The notes beneath the pieces are model-generated. The model searched no databases. It was not told the origin of the DNA and was given only the letters and a program-made list of their open reading frames with translations. From the NCBI GenBank assembly GCA_963978905.1, contig OZ022259.1, positions 23,720,068 through 23,784,067 of the forward strand: a stretch of 64,000 nucleotides of DNA. Direction: 5' to 3'. Below, piece by piece: positions 10,236 through 21,798 of this stretch. The DNA is from Trichostrongylus colubriformis. Taxonomy: Eukaryota > Nematoda > Chromadorea > Rhabditida > Trichostrongylidae. Each line of letters opens with the position of its first letter. The stretch's first letter is position 1. The position numbers and the translations under genes are program-made.

Positions 10236-13026
10236 CTATGACCGGTAGTCACGAATTGATCGATATTCACAGTGCTACTGCCTAGAACCTAGCACAAAAC
10301 ACGATTTTCGAATGACAATGTCTTTTTTCTACTGTTTTATTGGATTCATCAAATGCGATTGAACAAAGAATTTTTTCCTCAGAAATTTCTTGGAGAATTA
10401 GTTTTTTGTTCAAAATAGTCGGCTTCCCCTCTTGTTTACAACGCAAAATGACACTTAGTTGAGAACTTCATAACCATTAACTGACTCCGATTTGGAGCGT
10501 TTCTGTGCTGCGTCCTTATCTTGATCGGGCACGGATGATGTGAGCTTCTCAGCTACTAGAGAAGCCCAATGCCATCCACTTTCGCCTAGAGTCCATGTGG
10601 ATCACCACCTGTGCTCCTTAGTGGTTCGTCCAGACGGAACCATGCAGCGCAGCGTTTTTTATCGCGTGTCCAGCCGTTTTTCTTCAAGCTGTGGCTATGA
10701 GGCTGTCCGTATTTCCACCTCTGATCTCTCTCGTTATCGAGTCCACTCGTTTACCACCACCTACGAAAGTGGTGTAATCTCGGCGTTAAGTCAAGGCTCT
10801 GTGCTTGACTACTGCATGTCAGCTATGAAATCAGCTCAGCTTTTTACGATAATTGTTTTTACTAGCAATTATTTGTTTTCTTCCGTTCTTATTACTTTTT
10901 ACAGCTTGCTTTGCATTTTGATTATGGGTCTCCTTTTTGCTGCTTTTCGTCCCTCAATCTTCCTTTTTGGCTACCCATTTTTCGATATACCAGGAAAATT
11001 ATAACCGCGATGAGCTCACATGTATATTTTAGCTTCTTCCAGTCCGATAATTCACTTTCTCGAATATCTCTTATTTACAAATATTGGAAATATATCAATG
11101 TATCGATACAAAAAATGCAAGAAGTTTCAAAAAAAGTATATCATGCAGCACAAAGATATAACATAATATGTCATTCATATATTAAATATAAATAGTGGAA
11201 TTATCTTCTGAAAAACAGGGGTGTGGTGTGGTTCTGAGTAGAAGTGAGGTTAAGTATGGAGGAAGAACGTCAGAAGATCCTTGGACACTAATTGACTCGG
11301 ACGTCCTTACCTCTATGTAATTTCGATCTGTAAGGCATAGGTACCTCTGTCAAGTAATCTGACCAGGACAAGTTTTTCTTTCTTTTTACACTACGCATTC
11401 CTTCACCGCTGCTGTCACACTTTTACATCTCAATGCGACAGTAGCCCTTTCGAGCTTCGAGCGCCACGCGATATGGTTGAGTCTCGACACGAACGAGTAA
11501 GTCTTAAACCTTACACAGTACAATTTTCTGCGCCTTTGAATTCCCGGTGATATTGGAGTTAGGAGGGGGCACTCGACAAAAGCATAAATTGCGCCCAATT
11601 TCTGCTTGCAGGCACTCACAATTATTTTATGCCAGGATACAGCTAAATAACTGAGAAAAGGACTGAATTATTCTCCATTAGTATTTTATGAAAAATTCGC
11701 TCCAACTAGACTGAACACTCACGCGTATTCGCCTCACCCTAGGAATAGGGAATCGCCTTGCCCATCGCCTAGGCTGACATATGATGAAAAAAGCAAAATT
11801 TTGCTTTATCATAATCGTTTCTATGTAGAATTCGAACCCGATTTGGTTAGCGCTATGACCTCTTTGCACCCTAGCCATAGCGTTTTAGATGCAGAGTACA
11901 GTGCACTGACCCCCCTGTATCCAGTAGCACCGAATTTCCTTATATTTGCCGCGAAATGGTATCACTTTGATTCGACTAACAGAAAAGTTTTTTGTATTAT
12001 TGATACTGCTTCTGCACAAGAATTCGAAAAAAATAAACATCAGGAATTTGATCATGCATGATAATTTATGATGTAAAAATCGAATTAAAGATATTATCAA
12101 TAATTACCGATTAAGCTCGATTATGTTATATTTATACAAGTTTATGTATAAGGAACCCTTTCACATTGAAATGGTGGTGAAAATAAGTAACTACTAAAAA
12201 AGTTCTTCAACCGGTTGTGATTAGAGTCGACGGTGCAAGCTCTTGAGAGGCATTATTTTGAAGTTCCACCCCTAATTTTCTGGTATCTAGGCGGATCTAA
12301 ACTCAGTGATGTCACTTGTTTACTTGTTTGTTAAGCATTTAGTAACCGTAAGTCAACTGCTGAGTCAGATCCAGCAGTGTCAACACCTCGAATGAGGAGC
12401 AGCAGTGATAGCTACTTTGTACTCCTCATTACCATCGAGCTGATACATAATTACTGCGGCTCCTTCTATAAATTTTATTTAACAAAAATTAGAAAAATCG
12501 CAGAAGTGTGTTTCCGGTGTCACCTTGAATGATTAGCAAAAATGATTCAGAAAGGGTACGCAAAATGCAGGTTTCTGAGCCAAAAAAAGCGCAAAAATGC
12601 GCATAATTGTGCATCGCTATTATGTCTATACTCTCCTGCTGCTGTACCATAGACGAACCTATTGACATTTCTCGGTGGAGTTGAACTTCGAGTAAAAAAT
12701 CCTGAAACTGAAGTTTAGCTGCTCTGCGCTATTACGTTTTGCGGTTTGGACCAGCTGCAGTTCTCAAATTTCAATGTTTTTTCCTTTGACAGCTGATGAC
12801 AACTGTTGTGTTGCGATTTGCTGGAGCATTTCGTTTTGGCCGAAGATCGCCGCGTTGGGTGAATCCGCGACCTCTTATGTTGCAGATCGTAAAATTGTAT
12901 TGTACACTTTTTTGAGCGCTTAGAAAGTTGCTTGGAGGCCCTGCTTAGTAGAGTTATTGAAGCTTATAAGCAACCATGAGAGGGACGGGAAAAGGTGCCG
13001 GTATATCGTGCAATTTCTCGAGGATA
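10236..13026. other. Long stretch without a supported gene
   Basis: The longest open frame is 10540-11004 (plus, 154 codons). Its C-terminal half is hydrophobic, but I recognise no family and it has no flanking splice consensus. A patch at 12940-13026 is followed by the tandem duplication below. No repeats from the main families occur here. Confidence 0.35.
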
Positions 13027-13272
13027 TTTCCGTACTTGAATTACAATGGGCTGTGATACAATGTAGTATTAACTATGTGAAAGTAGTAACTGTAGTAGTA
13101 GCATATGTAGTAGTAACTTTGTCGCTCCATGAAAGGTGAGATGGTGGATGGGTTTCCGTACTTGAATTACAATGGGCTGTGATACAATGTAGTATTAACT
13201 ATGTGAAAGTAGTAACTGTAGTAGTAGCATATGTAGTAGTAACTTTGTCGCTCCATGAAAGGTGAGATGGTG
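13027..13272. repeat. Perfect tandem duplication, 126-bp period
   Basis: The 120 bases at 13027-13146 (starting TTTCCGTACTTGAATTAC) recur without a mismatch at 13153-13272, with a 6-base linker GATGGG. Within each unit GTAGTA triplets are repeated. The lack of divergence implies a very recent duplication or an assembly artefact. Confidence 0.95.
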
Positions 13273-13465
13273 TAATGACAAGTGGCGCAGCTCGCATTTG
13301 CATGGTACAACGATCAACCTCGAATCAATGCCAAGGGCGCCCGGGTGCCCAAACTTTCCGTTCCTCTGCTATCAAAGAATCGATGTCAGGTTTATTTGAA
13401 AAAAATATAGAAATTCTGATTCGTACATCGGCTGGCCTTCAAAAGTCATAATATTTGTGGAACCG

Positions 13466-13628
13466 TAAGGTCGCCGTCAGACTCTGCGATTTTGCGATTT
13501 TGCAAGTCTGCGATTTTGCAGCGTCGCAATGTACCGATACTACGACCTTGAGATTGTGCGATGCCGCAACTTTACGTGCGAACAAAATCACAGAAACGCA
13601 AAATCGCAAAGTCTGACGGCGACCTGAG
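13466..13628. repeat. Family H hairpin element, copy 1
   Basis: Terminal inverted repeats AGGTCGCCGTCAGACTCTGC / GCAAAGTCTGACGGCGACCT with internal GCGATTTTGC repeats. About 160 bp, non-coding. A related copy lies at 41836-41993. Confidence 0.7.
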
Positions 13629-14002
13629 ATAGATGCAGTTATGTTCAGCACGATGATGAGAGGGCGGTGAGTGCATGGCGCATCCCAAAAAGGACTGATT
13701 GACGTCGAGCACTTTATCATTTCTTATGTAAATCACTGATTTATATAACGGCATACATATCGTTGGGACCGTTTAACGGGCGTGGTTAAGGAGTCCATAA
13801 GATAGGTCATATTTAGTGAACGCTGATCGAAGACCCTGTCACTTCAACCATTGGTAGAGGGTGTCTATAAATCTTGCAACACATTTTGCGCTAAGTCTTG
13901 TTTATTTCAGGTTATTTATGATTTTCAAGGGATTGCTGTATCAATATCTGTTGCACTGTGTTCTGAAAAAAAATTGACTAAGTTTATAGCCAAATGTTAA
14001 GC
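13629..14002. other. No gene; one transposon-end-like motif
   Basis: GGGTGTCTATAAATCTTGCAA at about 13859 resembles the AGGGTGATCCATAA end of the element at 46777, but no partner end was found nearby. Confidence 0.3.
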
Positions 14003-14175
14003 AATGTTCAGAGTTCGCGATTGAGGCGATAGCGCGATTCACGCAATTCAGGCGTATCATTCACCTAATCCTCGCGTCCCTCATTTTTTTCGCCTGAATA
14101 TCCTGAATCGCCTGATCGATATGTTTATTCTCCCTTATGTATGAAGCGCGCGAATCGCCAGCTCTGAAAAATACC
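14003..14175. repeat. Family G element, copy 2
   Basis: CAATGTTCAGAGTTCGCGATTG at the left and GCGCGCGAATCGCCAGCTCTG at the right are inverted. The interior has repeated TTCAGGCG/CCTGAATCG blocks and GTATCATTCACCTAATC. Confidence 0.65.
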
Positions 14176-15120
14176 TCACATTCTAACTCAAAGGACGCCC
14201 ATCCAGTTTCAAGCATAGCGTTGAGAAAATTCTGGGGAAAACCCCCCTCCTCAAACCGATCCTGACCGTATGATCCCCCCCTCCTCCGTGACTGGTGTTG
14301 TGTGATATACTGAAGTAGTCTCTCTAAAGCTCATTCCTTGAAACATGGTCAATCGGTAATTCGATAACAATGGTGCTGCTAACTAGGTACAAGTGCAATG
14401 TATGGATTATAGAGAGACCAGCCAGCGAGAGATCAGCTTTTCAGAGACCACCTCATCAGCCCACGATCTAGAAATCACTTTTAAAGGCAGTGATAGGAAT
14501 TACTCGGGCCGCATATGGAAAGATCATCAAATATGAAGGTCGAGGTGCTCAATAGTATGAAAGTAATGAAATAATGAAATGAAACAGTCAAAAACCGGAA
14601 AAAACTCCTCTTCCTGCCATTCATTCTCAAAAGGGGTGGGTCGGGTCGAAAAAGGGGAGGGTTGGCATAAAACAAGTGGCTGCTATTAAAGAAGACGGCT
14701 CTTGTAAAGCCCAGGGCACTCTCTCTCTCATCGAAAATTTTGCCATATATGGTCTTCTGAGACCCCTACATTACATTTGCCAGTTTAGGAGTTTTCATCA
14801 CCCATGTTACCCCCTACCACCGTCCTTAAAAAATTGACGGTTTCCTGAGAAGTCCTTAACCCAGGAGTGGCACTGCTCTCGACCTCAGTAGTTCTTTATT
14901 TTCTTGTTTTGCAAGGTCGAGGCCCCATGTCCTCCATTAAGCATCGCTCGTGGTCTGAAGTGGAACAGCCCTGTAGTTCATTCAGAATTAATGATAGGAA
15001 CATTAAGGAATAGCCAAGAGCTGCAAGGCCTGTACCACCAGGAAAATCATGCCTCGATGGAGAATACGGGTAGCAATACAAGCTTTATAGGAGCAACTGA
15101 GACCTGGGATCGCAACCTCA
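14176..15120. other. No gene recognised
   Basis: Short frames only; a C-rich stretch near 14240-14290. No known repeat family. Confidence 0.4.
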
Positions 15121-15290
15121 GGCTGCGTTCATACTCTGCGCTGTCACGGTGTGGCTGCGTTCACAAGCAGGAGGCAAAGTGGAGCAGGGGAAGGTGCAGA
15201 GAAGACGCAGGCAACGAGGCAGGGCTTAGACGAAGACGCAGAGACACGCAGTAATGCCATGAAGCCGGCACCGCAGGGTATGAGCGCGAA
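15121..15290. repeat. Family B hairpin MITE, copy 3
   Basis: GCTGCGTTCATACTCTGCGC at the left, CACCGCAGGGTATGAGCGCG at the right. The same GAGGCA / GACGCAGAGACAC internal blocks, more diverged than copies 1 and 5. Confidence 0.7.
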
Positions 15291-15377
15291 CTTAGGAGGA
15301 TGTAAGCTTACGGATTTTACTGTGTGAGGCATGCAATAAATTTTGCATAGAGCTATTTGGAGTTACCTTCACAAAAA

Positions 15378-15542
15378 AGCTGAGCATTGATCAGAATTGA
15401 CTTTAAGGCGATTAGACGATCTGGCGGAAAGGAAAGTATACGTATAGACAACTCAATCGATTGTCTGATCGCCTGATAAATACGCATCTTTCCCTTCCAC
15501 CTGATCGTCTGAATGAAGGCCTCTGAACATTGCCTCACACAG
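15378..15542. repeat. Family G element, copy 3
   Basis: Diverged copy with AAGGCGATTAGACGATCTGG, GATTGTCTGATCGCCTGATA and CCTCTGAACATTGCCTCAC; similar length and order to copy 2. Confidence 0.55.
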
Positions 15543-15690
15543 TAAAATTGTGTCGCATTATTTATAAATCACCTTACAGGTAAAATGTGGGTGGACCGTC
15601 CTCCATACACGGTTTTTTGTGAGGGGGGGGTATGTTATGGTTGTTTGATGTGCTTACTGCCGTACAAGGCATCAAAGCATTCGAAGGAAT

Positions 15691-16068
15691 GCGTAACTTT
15701 ACGTCAAATTTTCGCTGTGTAGCGCCGCACTCGCGGCGCCATCAGCACAACCTGCTGCCGTCGGTTGGAATTCCGCTCAGAACGCAAGGGGCTCGTACCA
15801 TAGTGGTCCTTCGAGAAATAGCTGCTTTTCTTATCGTTTTCTAGGAACAATGTGAGCCTCAAAAAGACCAAATAAAAACATAGACAGTGATCAAATAGTA
15901 ACATAAACATAGACAGAGAAACAATAGCATTGCATGATAATAATCCTAATCAAGAAATTATCAATCTAGGCGTAATACTTGGAAGGAGGTGAACGCATGT
16001 ACGCAATCACACGCGAAGAAATCCGCCGCGCGTTACCGCGCGAAATTTGGCATAAGGCTACACACCCC
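15691..16068. mobile_element. Family C element, copy 2
   Basis: GCCGCACTCGCGGCGCCATC, GGTTGGAATTCCGCTCAG, GATAATAATCCTAATCAAG and GCATAAGGCTACACACCCC match copies 1 and 4 in order. Inverted ends are imperfect on the left. Non-autonomous. Confidence 0.7.
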
Positions 16069-16769
16069 ATTCGAAGCTGCTATTTTTACTTCGAGGAGCT
16101 GGCATAGTACCTAGCAATGTGTCTGCATGTGGCGCGCGACGCGATTCGTGCGAGCTGGAGGTGCCGTATGTAGTTGAGTTCCGAGACGATTATGCTTGGA
16201 ATACGGCGCAGGGCACGGTACTGCTTTAACAGCCCAACTGCATCCCGCGCTTCCAAGTTGTGCGCATCGCATTCAAACCGCGACCCGAATTCTCTGTCCC
16301 AATCTTCCGTACACCCGTTCGTTCACGAATTTATGTGTCACATAACATGCTGATTGATTGCTTGATGACTACCGTTAAATTGTATGTGAGGTTGTCACGC
16401 GGGTGACTCCTGTTTGAAACTCGGTCACTTCATCACGAATTCGTTGGTCAGCATTCAGTTCTCAGCGATTCAACTGTTCTACGGGTTTACGCCAATACTT
16501 CTGGCATCAGTAAACTTGAATATTTAGAAATGCTCACTGATAAGGGGTAAGGACGATGACATTAATCATTTGGGGATCTGGCAGGCGCTGCACTTTCATT
16601 CCACATCGCGGCGGGGCACAGATCAGGTGGGAACCGAGGAATTTTCTTTTTTTTTTGGAGGGGGGGGGGGGGGGAAGAAGCGAATGTGAGTCTTGACGAA
16701 CTGGCACCGCGAGGATCGTTATGGCACTGCGTTGAACAACTTGGAAGAAAGCAAAATGGATTAATTAGA
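16069..16769. other. No gene; G run at 16657-16674
   Basis: GC-rich patch at 16120-16330 without paired splice sites. A T run is followed by a long G run (about 16650-16674). Nothing else recognised. Confidence 0.4.
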
Positions 16770-17103
16770 CATCGTGAGGAATCATGGTAGAAAGGAGAAT
16801 TTCAAAAGTGAGCCCTTGAAAGCTACGGGTCAAAAAAGTCTGTATGTGGCGAAATTCGCGCCAAAAATAGAGTGTATAAAAGCCGTCTTTTCTTCAACAG
16901 TTGCCACCTGTTTTGACATGGCCCGCCCCTTTCGTTACCGTGGTCCGCCCGTTTTCGGAATCAGCGCTGGATGTGGGGTCTTATCTATTGGATTCTCGAC
17001 CTATTCATGCTGTTTTCTTCATAAATTTCATACTGCTAAGTATCTCGAATATCATATTCAGCAATCTTTTCATATTCTGCCTGAACTATCCCTACCATTA
17101 CCC
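16770..17103. repeat. Dispersed repeat J, copy 1
   Basis: AGCCGTCTTTTCTTCAACAG, CATGGCCCGCCCCTTTCGTT and GTGGTCCGCCCGTTTTCGG match 30300-30390 in order. The right end CTATCCCTACCATTACCC corresponds to the CCCTTACCACTGCC end of the 30198-30518 copy. It abuts a family A element. Confidence 0.55.
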
Positions 17104-17537
17104 TTAAAGCAATCGTCCACGGAAAATGCGTTTTTGTGTTACCCATGCGTTTATGTTGTATTTGCCTAATGTGAGCCTCATGCGAAATTCCTCGCGAAAA
17201 AATGCGAATCTGGCTGAGATACAGCACCACAAAGTGCGGTCCCAGTGGGCGGGGCCTAAGAGTAAAATCCTCGCCCCGTGGTCCGCCGCCGTTGGGAACG
17301 GAGAGTGGGACTGTTTAAGAAACTTTCCGCTCCTACAATGCGTCTCCGACCACGGCGGACGACGGAACGAGGCTTTTACACGGAGGCCCCGCCCACCTGG
17401 ACCGCACTTTGTGGTGCTGTATCTCAGCCAGATTCACATTTTTTCGCGTGAAATTTTGCATGAGGCCAACATTAGGCAAATACGACATAAACGTATGGGT
17501 AACACAAAAACTCATTTTCCGTGGACGATTCCTTTAA
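17104..17537. repeat. Family A hairpin MITE, copy 2
   Basis: Inverted arms from TTAAAGCAATCGTCCACGG to CCGTGGACGATTCCTTTAA, with the same subterminal blocks as copy 1 (GTTACCCATGCG, GGGCGGGGCC). Right-arm translation matches copy 1, as expected for a young family. Confidence 0.8.
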
Positions 17538-18099
17538 GATCCACACGTTCTTGGCAATCCTTCTTTCGAGCAATTCACTGAATAATCCGTCCTTTTGGAT
17601 GTGGTGAACAGTATGAGATTATAAAAGTTATTTCAAAAGGCTCAAAAGGCTGTCAAAGTCTCAAAAGTTTTCTGGAATATATGGCTGATTTTTCGGTTCC
17701 ACAGGTCGCTGGCTGGATAGGTCCACGCAAAAGTTTCTGGTACAGGACCGATGAGTTGGTAATGTACCACGCGTATTACATAACCGTACTGCCACATTTC
17801 AAGCTTGACAAAGTTGCTAATATTGCAGTACATATTACATATTGCAGCACCGAAGTATTGCAATATATTTAGGAAAGATTTGGCACTTTTGCAGCCTCCA
17901 GTTTTTCAGGTGGATTTTCGGTCTCATTCTTTTTGCACATTCGGATTACATGAGGCTTAGTGATAGCGCAAAACTAAAAAATAAACCCTTTTGTTTAGTC
18001 ACCAATCATCAACATGCAACCATTGCTTGAATAGATTCTTCAATACCCGGAAGGATGGTTATGAACATGGCTTAGGGCTAGAAAGATAGAGGAACGACT
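17538..18099. other. No gene recognised
   Basis: No supported exon or repeat. Confidence 0.4.
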
Positions 18100-19450
18100 G
18101 ACAAGGGAGGTCTTTCAGGTCATGACGCGCTTTTGGGAAACGGTTTTTTCCATTATATGGGGGTACCTACATGAAACATAGTATAACTAACTTCCATTTT
18201 TGCTGAGCGACCCTACGAATGCCAAAAAAGGAGTAAAGAAATTTTTTTCCAAAAAGGCGATTTTAACCCACTTATTGTAACGCATACTCCTTGTAACCTT
18301 AACCATGTGCAGATCCAAAGGTGTTCTTCTATTTCACATCCAAAACAAAGTCAAATACGGGAAAAAATAAGATCTTGCCTCCACCATGTACTAAAAGTGT
18401 GCAGCAGTTTGACAACGGTTCCCCGATGTGGCTACGGTCTAGCGATCGAGTGGCCTACTGGATACGACGATGGACTCTCAAACGATCGTACGGCATGGGT
18501 TGGTGGTTCGGGTCTCGGCCCTCCTGAAGTTTTGCATTTTTTTGCCTTCACTTTTTCATCTTCAGATATGTCTGTTTATGCCAAATGACTATGTTTTTCG
18601 TTGACAGCATGCCAAAATGACTCTGTTTACGAATTTTCAGTGAATCTGGTGATCTGACTTTTTTGGACACATAAGGGCCCATAGCGCTCGAAATTTGCGA
18701 TTTCGCTCAAAATGAGTGCCATATTCGTGTTCAGGGGGTCAAACTACCCCTAGAGACGCATTTTTAGCCAATTCCAAATTTTGACCCTAACTTCGAGAAA
18801 GACGTTTTGGTCAATGGAGATACATGGTGCCCTTCCTATTTGTAGAAGTGAGTAACTAACAAAATCGCTGAAAATCAGTGAAATATGCACAACATGGATG
18901 TCTATCGTTATAACTTGACCAAACAAGTATCAAGCAAGAGAAATAGTCAGGATTTCTTGACAAGTGATACGGTCGTCCCCTTCGTTGAACGTGCAGACGA
19001 AGGTATACCAATGCCCAGCTCAAATTTTTGAATTTGGGTCAAAACTTTGATTGGGCTGGAAACATACCCCTGGGGGTAGTTCGCCTCCTGAATGCGAATA
19101 TGAAATCTGTTTTACGCAAAAACGCCTCGTTCGTGCGCTATGAGCGCTAAAAGGTCAAAAAGTTGGAGTGTCAAACTTGCTGAAAACTGGCAGTAGAGGG
19201 CAGTCCGGGGTGCTAAATATGATTACTGCACTTAATCTTCATATTCTAATGTTTAGAGCCCAAAAACTGGAAATCTAAGTTTTGCAAAAATTTGTCCTCG
19301 GTGGGGACCGAACCATCAACCCCTTTTTTGGCATTCGTAGGGCCGCTCAGCAAAAATGGACATCAGTTATATGATTCTTGCCTGCACCCCCATACATGCA
19401 AAAAACAGCTTTCAAAAAGCGCGTCATGAGTTGGAAGACCTTCCTCGTGA
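18100..19450. mobile_element. Family E foldback element, copy 2 (1.35 kb)
   Basis: The left arm at about 18105-18235 (GTCATGACGCGCTTTTGG, ATGGGGGTACC, TTTTTGCTGAGCGACCCTAC) is mirrored at about 19318-19445. Internal blocks GTGTTCAGGGGGTCAAAC (18727) and CCTGGGGGTAGTTCG (19068) are shared with copy 1. It carries a tRNA-like module just inside the left arm. No transposase was found. Confidence 0.75.
18440..18545 (+). ncRNA. tRNA-like module in foldback element (Pol III box A and box B)
   Basis: GAGTGGCCTACTGGATACGA (box A-like, near 18450-18465) is followed by TGGTGGTTCGGGTCT (box B-like, near 18501-18515), then TTTT runs within 35 bases. Position and orientation relative to the arms match the module in copy 1 once that copy is flipped. 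No complete cloverleaf is apparent, so I do not call a tRNA gene. A transcribed SINE-like or element-borne RNA is the best guess. Confidence 0.4.
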
Positions 19451-19519
19451 GGGCTCGAAATCTTCACACCTTAAAGGCACCAGTAGGGGTAAGGGGTAAC
19501 TGAGGTGTGGGAGTAGATG
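19451..19519. other. Spacer between two large palindromes
   Basis: Only a short spacer; TAAAGGCACCAGTAGGGGTA resembles the start of repeat R. Confidence 0.3.
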
Positions 19520-20580
19520 TTCTCTGAAACGAACCTTCTATTGGGTTGAGGAACAAGTTCCCTCCGTTTTTTAACACCGTTTTTCACATTGTTTCCCTCC
19601 TCTTTCGACAAAGCTTATATATGTTTTCGATAGAACCTTTTTCGCTCTACGAAATGCTACTATCTGTTTTTCGACTCCTTCGACTACCTGATATTTATGA
19701 GGTTTGGAAATGAAGTAAGCTGAAGGCGAAAATTGGCATTCTCGACACTTCATCTTGCTCGTCTGCCGACGAGATTAGGAAATATATGTGCATATGTTTT
19801 CGATAGAGCTTTTTCAGCTCTACAGAATGGTACTACTTATTATTCAAATCGCTCAACTTTTTGCTGTTTTTAAGACTCAGAAATGCAGTACTCGCAAAAA
19901 AGTGCACTTTGGTTACCTTCTCCTCCTCGCCTACCATCAGGATTGGAGAGGATGTGCATTCGATATAGCTTTTTCTGCTCTACAAGGAGATACCTCTATT
20001 CGCTTGACTTTCTTCGCATTTTGATATTTCTGAGGCTTAGAAAATGGGCACTCAGCAAACCCCATCCGCATTTTTTCGCCAAAAATGAGTTTTTATCAGA
20101 CAGTTTTATTGTACAAAAGAATCTCCAATTATAACGGAAGATTGATAGGCGATGTCAAAAAGATCACCTTTTCAGAACCACGATGCGCCAACAGTGCAGA
20201 TTTTTCCCTACAAATTACAACATTTCTAAGCCTTAAAAATAGTAAGTTGTCAAACGATCAAAAACAAATGGAATCGTCTCGTAGAGCTGAAAGCGCTATT
20301 AAAAACATGTGCGCATACATTTTTTGACCACGATGGCAGACGAGGAACATGAAGTGTTGAGAGTGCGATTTTTGCCTTCCGATTGCTTCATTCATAGACC
20401 TCATAAATATCAAGCAATCAAAGAAATCGAAAAACAAATAGCAGATTTTTGTAGAGCAGAAAAAGCTCTATCGAAAACATATGTAAGCTTTGTCGAAAGG
20501 TGAAAGATGAAGGGAACAACGTGAAAACAGAAAACAAAAAACCGCGGGAACTTATCCCTCAACCCAATACTTCAGGAGAG
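19520..20580. repeat. Large palindrome of about 1 kb built from a repeated 100-bp coding-like unit
   Basis: The outer arms (about 19525-19765 and 20330-20580) are inverted copies, for example TTGGGTTGAGGAACAAGTTC against GAACTTATCCCTCAACCCAA. Inside, a unit with the core AAGCCTYAKAAATATCAA...GTAGAGCWGAAAAAGCTMTA occurs about five times: minus near 19606-19715, 19790-19890 and 19950-20060; plus near 20222-20320 and 20375-20500. The two outermost units translate to similar peptides (RPHKYQAIKEIEKQ and KPHKYQVVEGVEKQ; CRAEKALSKTYVSFVER and RRAKKVLSKTYISFVER). No known domain recognised. It may be a foldback element or a fragment of a coding repeat. Confidence 0.65.
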
Positions 20581-20739
20581 GTCACATGTGATGAAAATCG
20601 CATTAAAAGAACGGGCTTGGGGTCTTATGACGACCCCGCGGCACGGTATGTCTTTATGCGGTTATGCGGCCGGGGGAGTCGCCCTGGAGGGGCGGGACAA
20701 CAATCGCGGCCGGCTGGTTCAGACTCTGGTCTGTCTTCA

Positions 20740-20975
20740 GTCGGGTGTATCTCGTTAGGACTGAAACGTCGCATGGCCGTGTTCGGCACGCGACAGGATG
20801 GTGCGAGCTATGCGCGCCGTATTAGTTGAGTCCTCAAGCGATTACGCCTAGAATGAGGCGTAGAGCACCGTCATCGCTTCAAGACCCATCCTATACGGCG
20901 CGCATAGCTCGCACCATCCTGTAGCGTGCCGAACACGGCCACGCGACGTTTCTGTCCTTACGATATACACCCGTC
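20740..20975. repeat. Near-perfect hairpin, 82-bp arms
   Basis: The arm at 20741-20822 (starting GGGTGTATCTCGTTAGGACT) is the reverse complement of 20893-20974 with only a few mismatches, around a 70-base loop. GC-rich. No second copy elsewhere in the window. Likely a young MITE or hairpin duplication. Confidence 0.85.
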
Positions 20976-20984
20976 TTCAGTCCA

Positions 20985-21110
20985 CTCCGGCTAGAGACGC
21001 AGAGGACGAGAGAGAGGGAGAATTTTCGGGTACCTATTTCTCGTTTTTTTTCGCCGTTTTATGTCATTCTTTCTCTACTGTTATATTGGTGAGCACCTCT
21101 ACTTCACATA
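20985..21110. repeat. Dispersed repeat P, copy 1
   Basis: GACGCAGAGGACGAGAGAGA, TACCTATTTCTCGTTTTTTT and a TTCTTTCTCTACTGTTATAT block match 55012-55130 in the same order. No terminal inverted repeat is visible. Confidence 0.65.
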
Positions 21111-21150
21111 ACTCAGCGTCCTTGTAACAACTTTGGCATCGCGCCGTGTA
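21107..21150. repeat. Partial copy of the tRNA inverted-repeat flank
   Basis: ATAACTCAGCGTCCTTGTAA followed by ACTTTGGCATCGCG matches 21885-21915 (ACTCAGCATCCTTGTAGTAACTTTCGCATCGCG region), the outer flank of the tRNA-bearing palindrome. Confidence 0.6.
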
Positions 21151-21529
21151 GCAAAGATCTGAAATCGAGTAACTCCAATATCATCACCCTTCGGAACCCA
21201 AAATCATTGCCCTTATCCAAAGAACATTACAGTCAAACAGTCAAAAAATCAGCTGTCAGTACCGGAAATTTTGCTTGTCCAATTCATGGAGATTTTTCTC
21301 GTTTCGAACCTTTTCCGTTTCATTAGTCACCCTCAAGGGGCAGAATCACATCCCGACATTGTGGTTTTTATATGAGTACTTCAACTGTATCAGTACTGTA
21401 AGCAGTTTAGACTTCTATGATGTGGTAGAATAATTTAAAAAATCAGGTGACTAGAAATATTAATGCTCCTAATTCCACTTAGTTTGCTTAACTTGTATAC
21501 AAGGTAAAGTGTGATTTTCCGAACAATAT
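21151..21529. other. No gene recognised
   Basis: Nothing supported. Confidence 0.4.
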
Positions 21530-21569
21530 TTCGATACTGCAAGGATGCTTAGTTATGGGCAAAAGCTTT

Positions 21570-21642
21570 GGTGTCGGACGGGACTCGAACCCGCACTTCA
21601 TCCTTTCCGGGGACATGTGCTAATCCATTACACTACCGACAT
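21570..21642 (-). tRNA. tRNA-like gene, probably a pseudogene (anticodon position reads GGA)
   Basis: 73 nt on the minus strand. Box A region GTAGTGTAATGGATTAGCAC and box B GGGTTCGAGTCCC are both present. The T stem GCGGG/CCCGT pairs, the D stem GTG/CAC pairs, the anticodon stem TGTCC/GGATG pairs, and the acceptor ATGTCGG/CCGACAC pairs except the first position. The seven-base anticodon loop is CCGGAAA, which lacks the invariant U33 and would give anticodon GGA. A serine tRNA should have a long variable arm, which is absent. I therefore regard it as tRNA-derived and probably non-functional. Confidence 0.55.
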
Positions 21643-21798
21643 CCCTTTCACCTTAACTCAGCTTCTGAATGGTATATTTACCATAGCTTATCAGCACTCA
21701 CACACATAACGTGTTGAGCCAGTTGGCCAATATCGCCATCGAACCGTGAAGCGGAAAGCTTTAGTATTGATTTGATATTTGATTTTAAATACGGTTCA

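Noticed and set aside
10540..11004. 154-codon open frame, plus strand
   Set aside because: Long for the window but without splice context, family resemblance or conserved motifs.
13859..13990. Transposon end like AGGGTGATCCATAA
   Set aside because: Only one end with partial similarity; no partner end or TA pair found.
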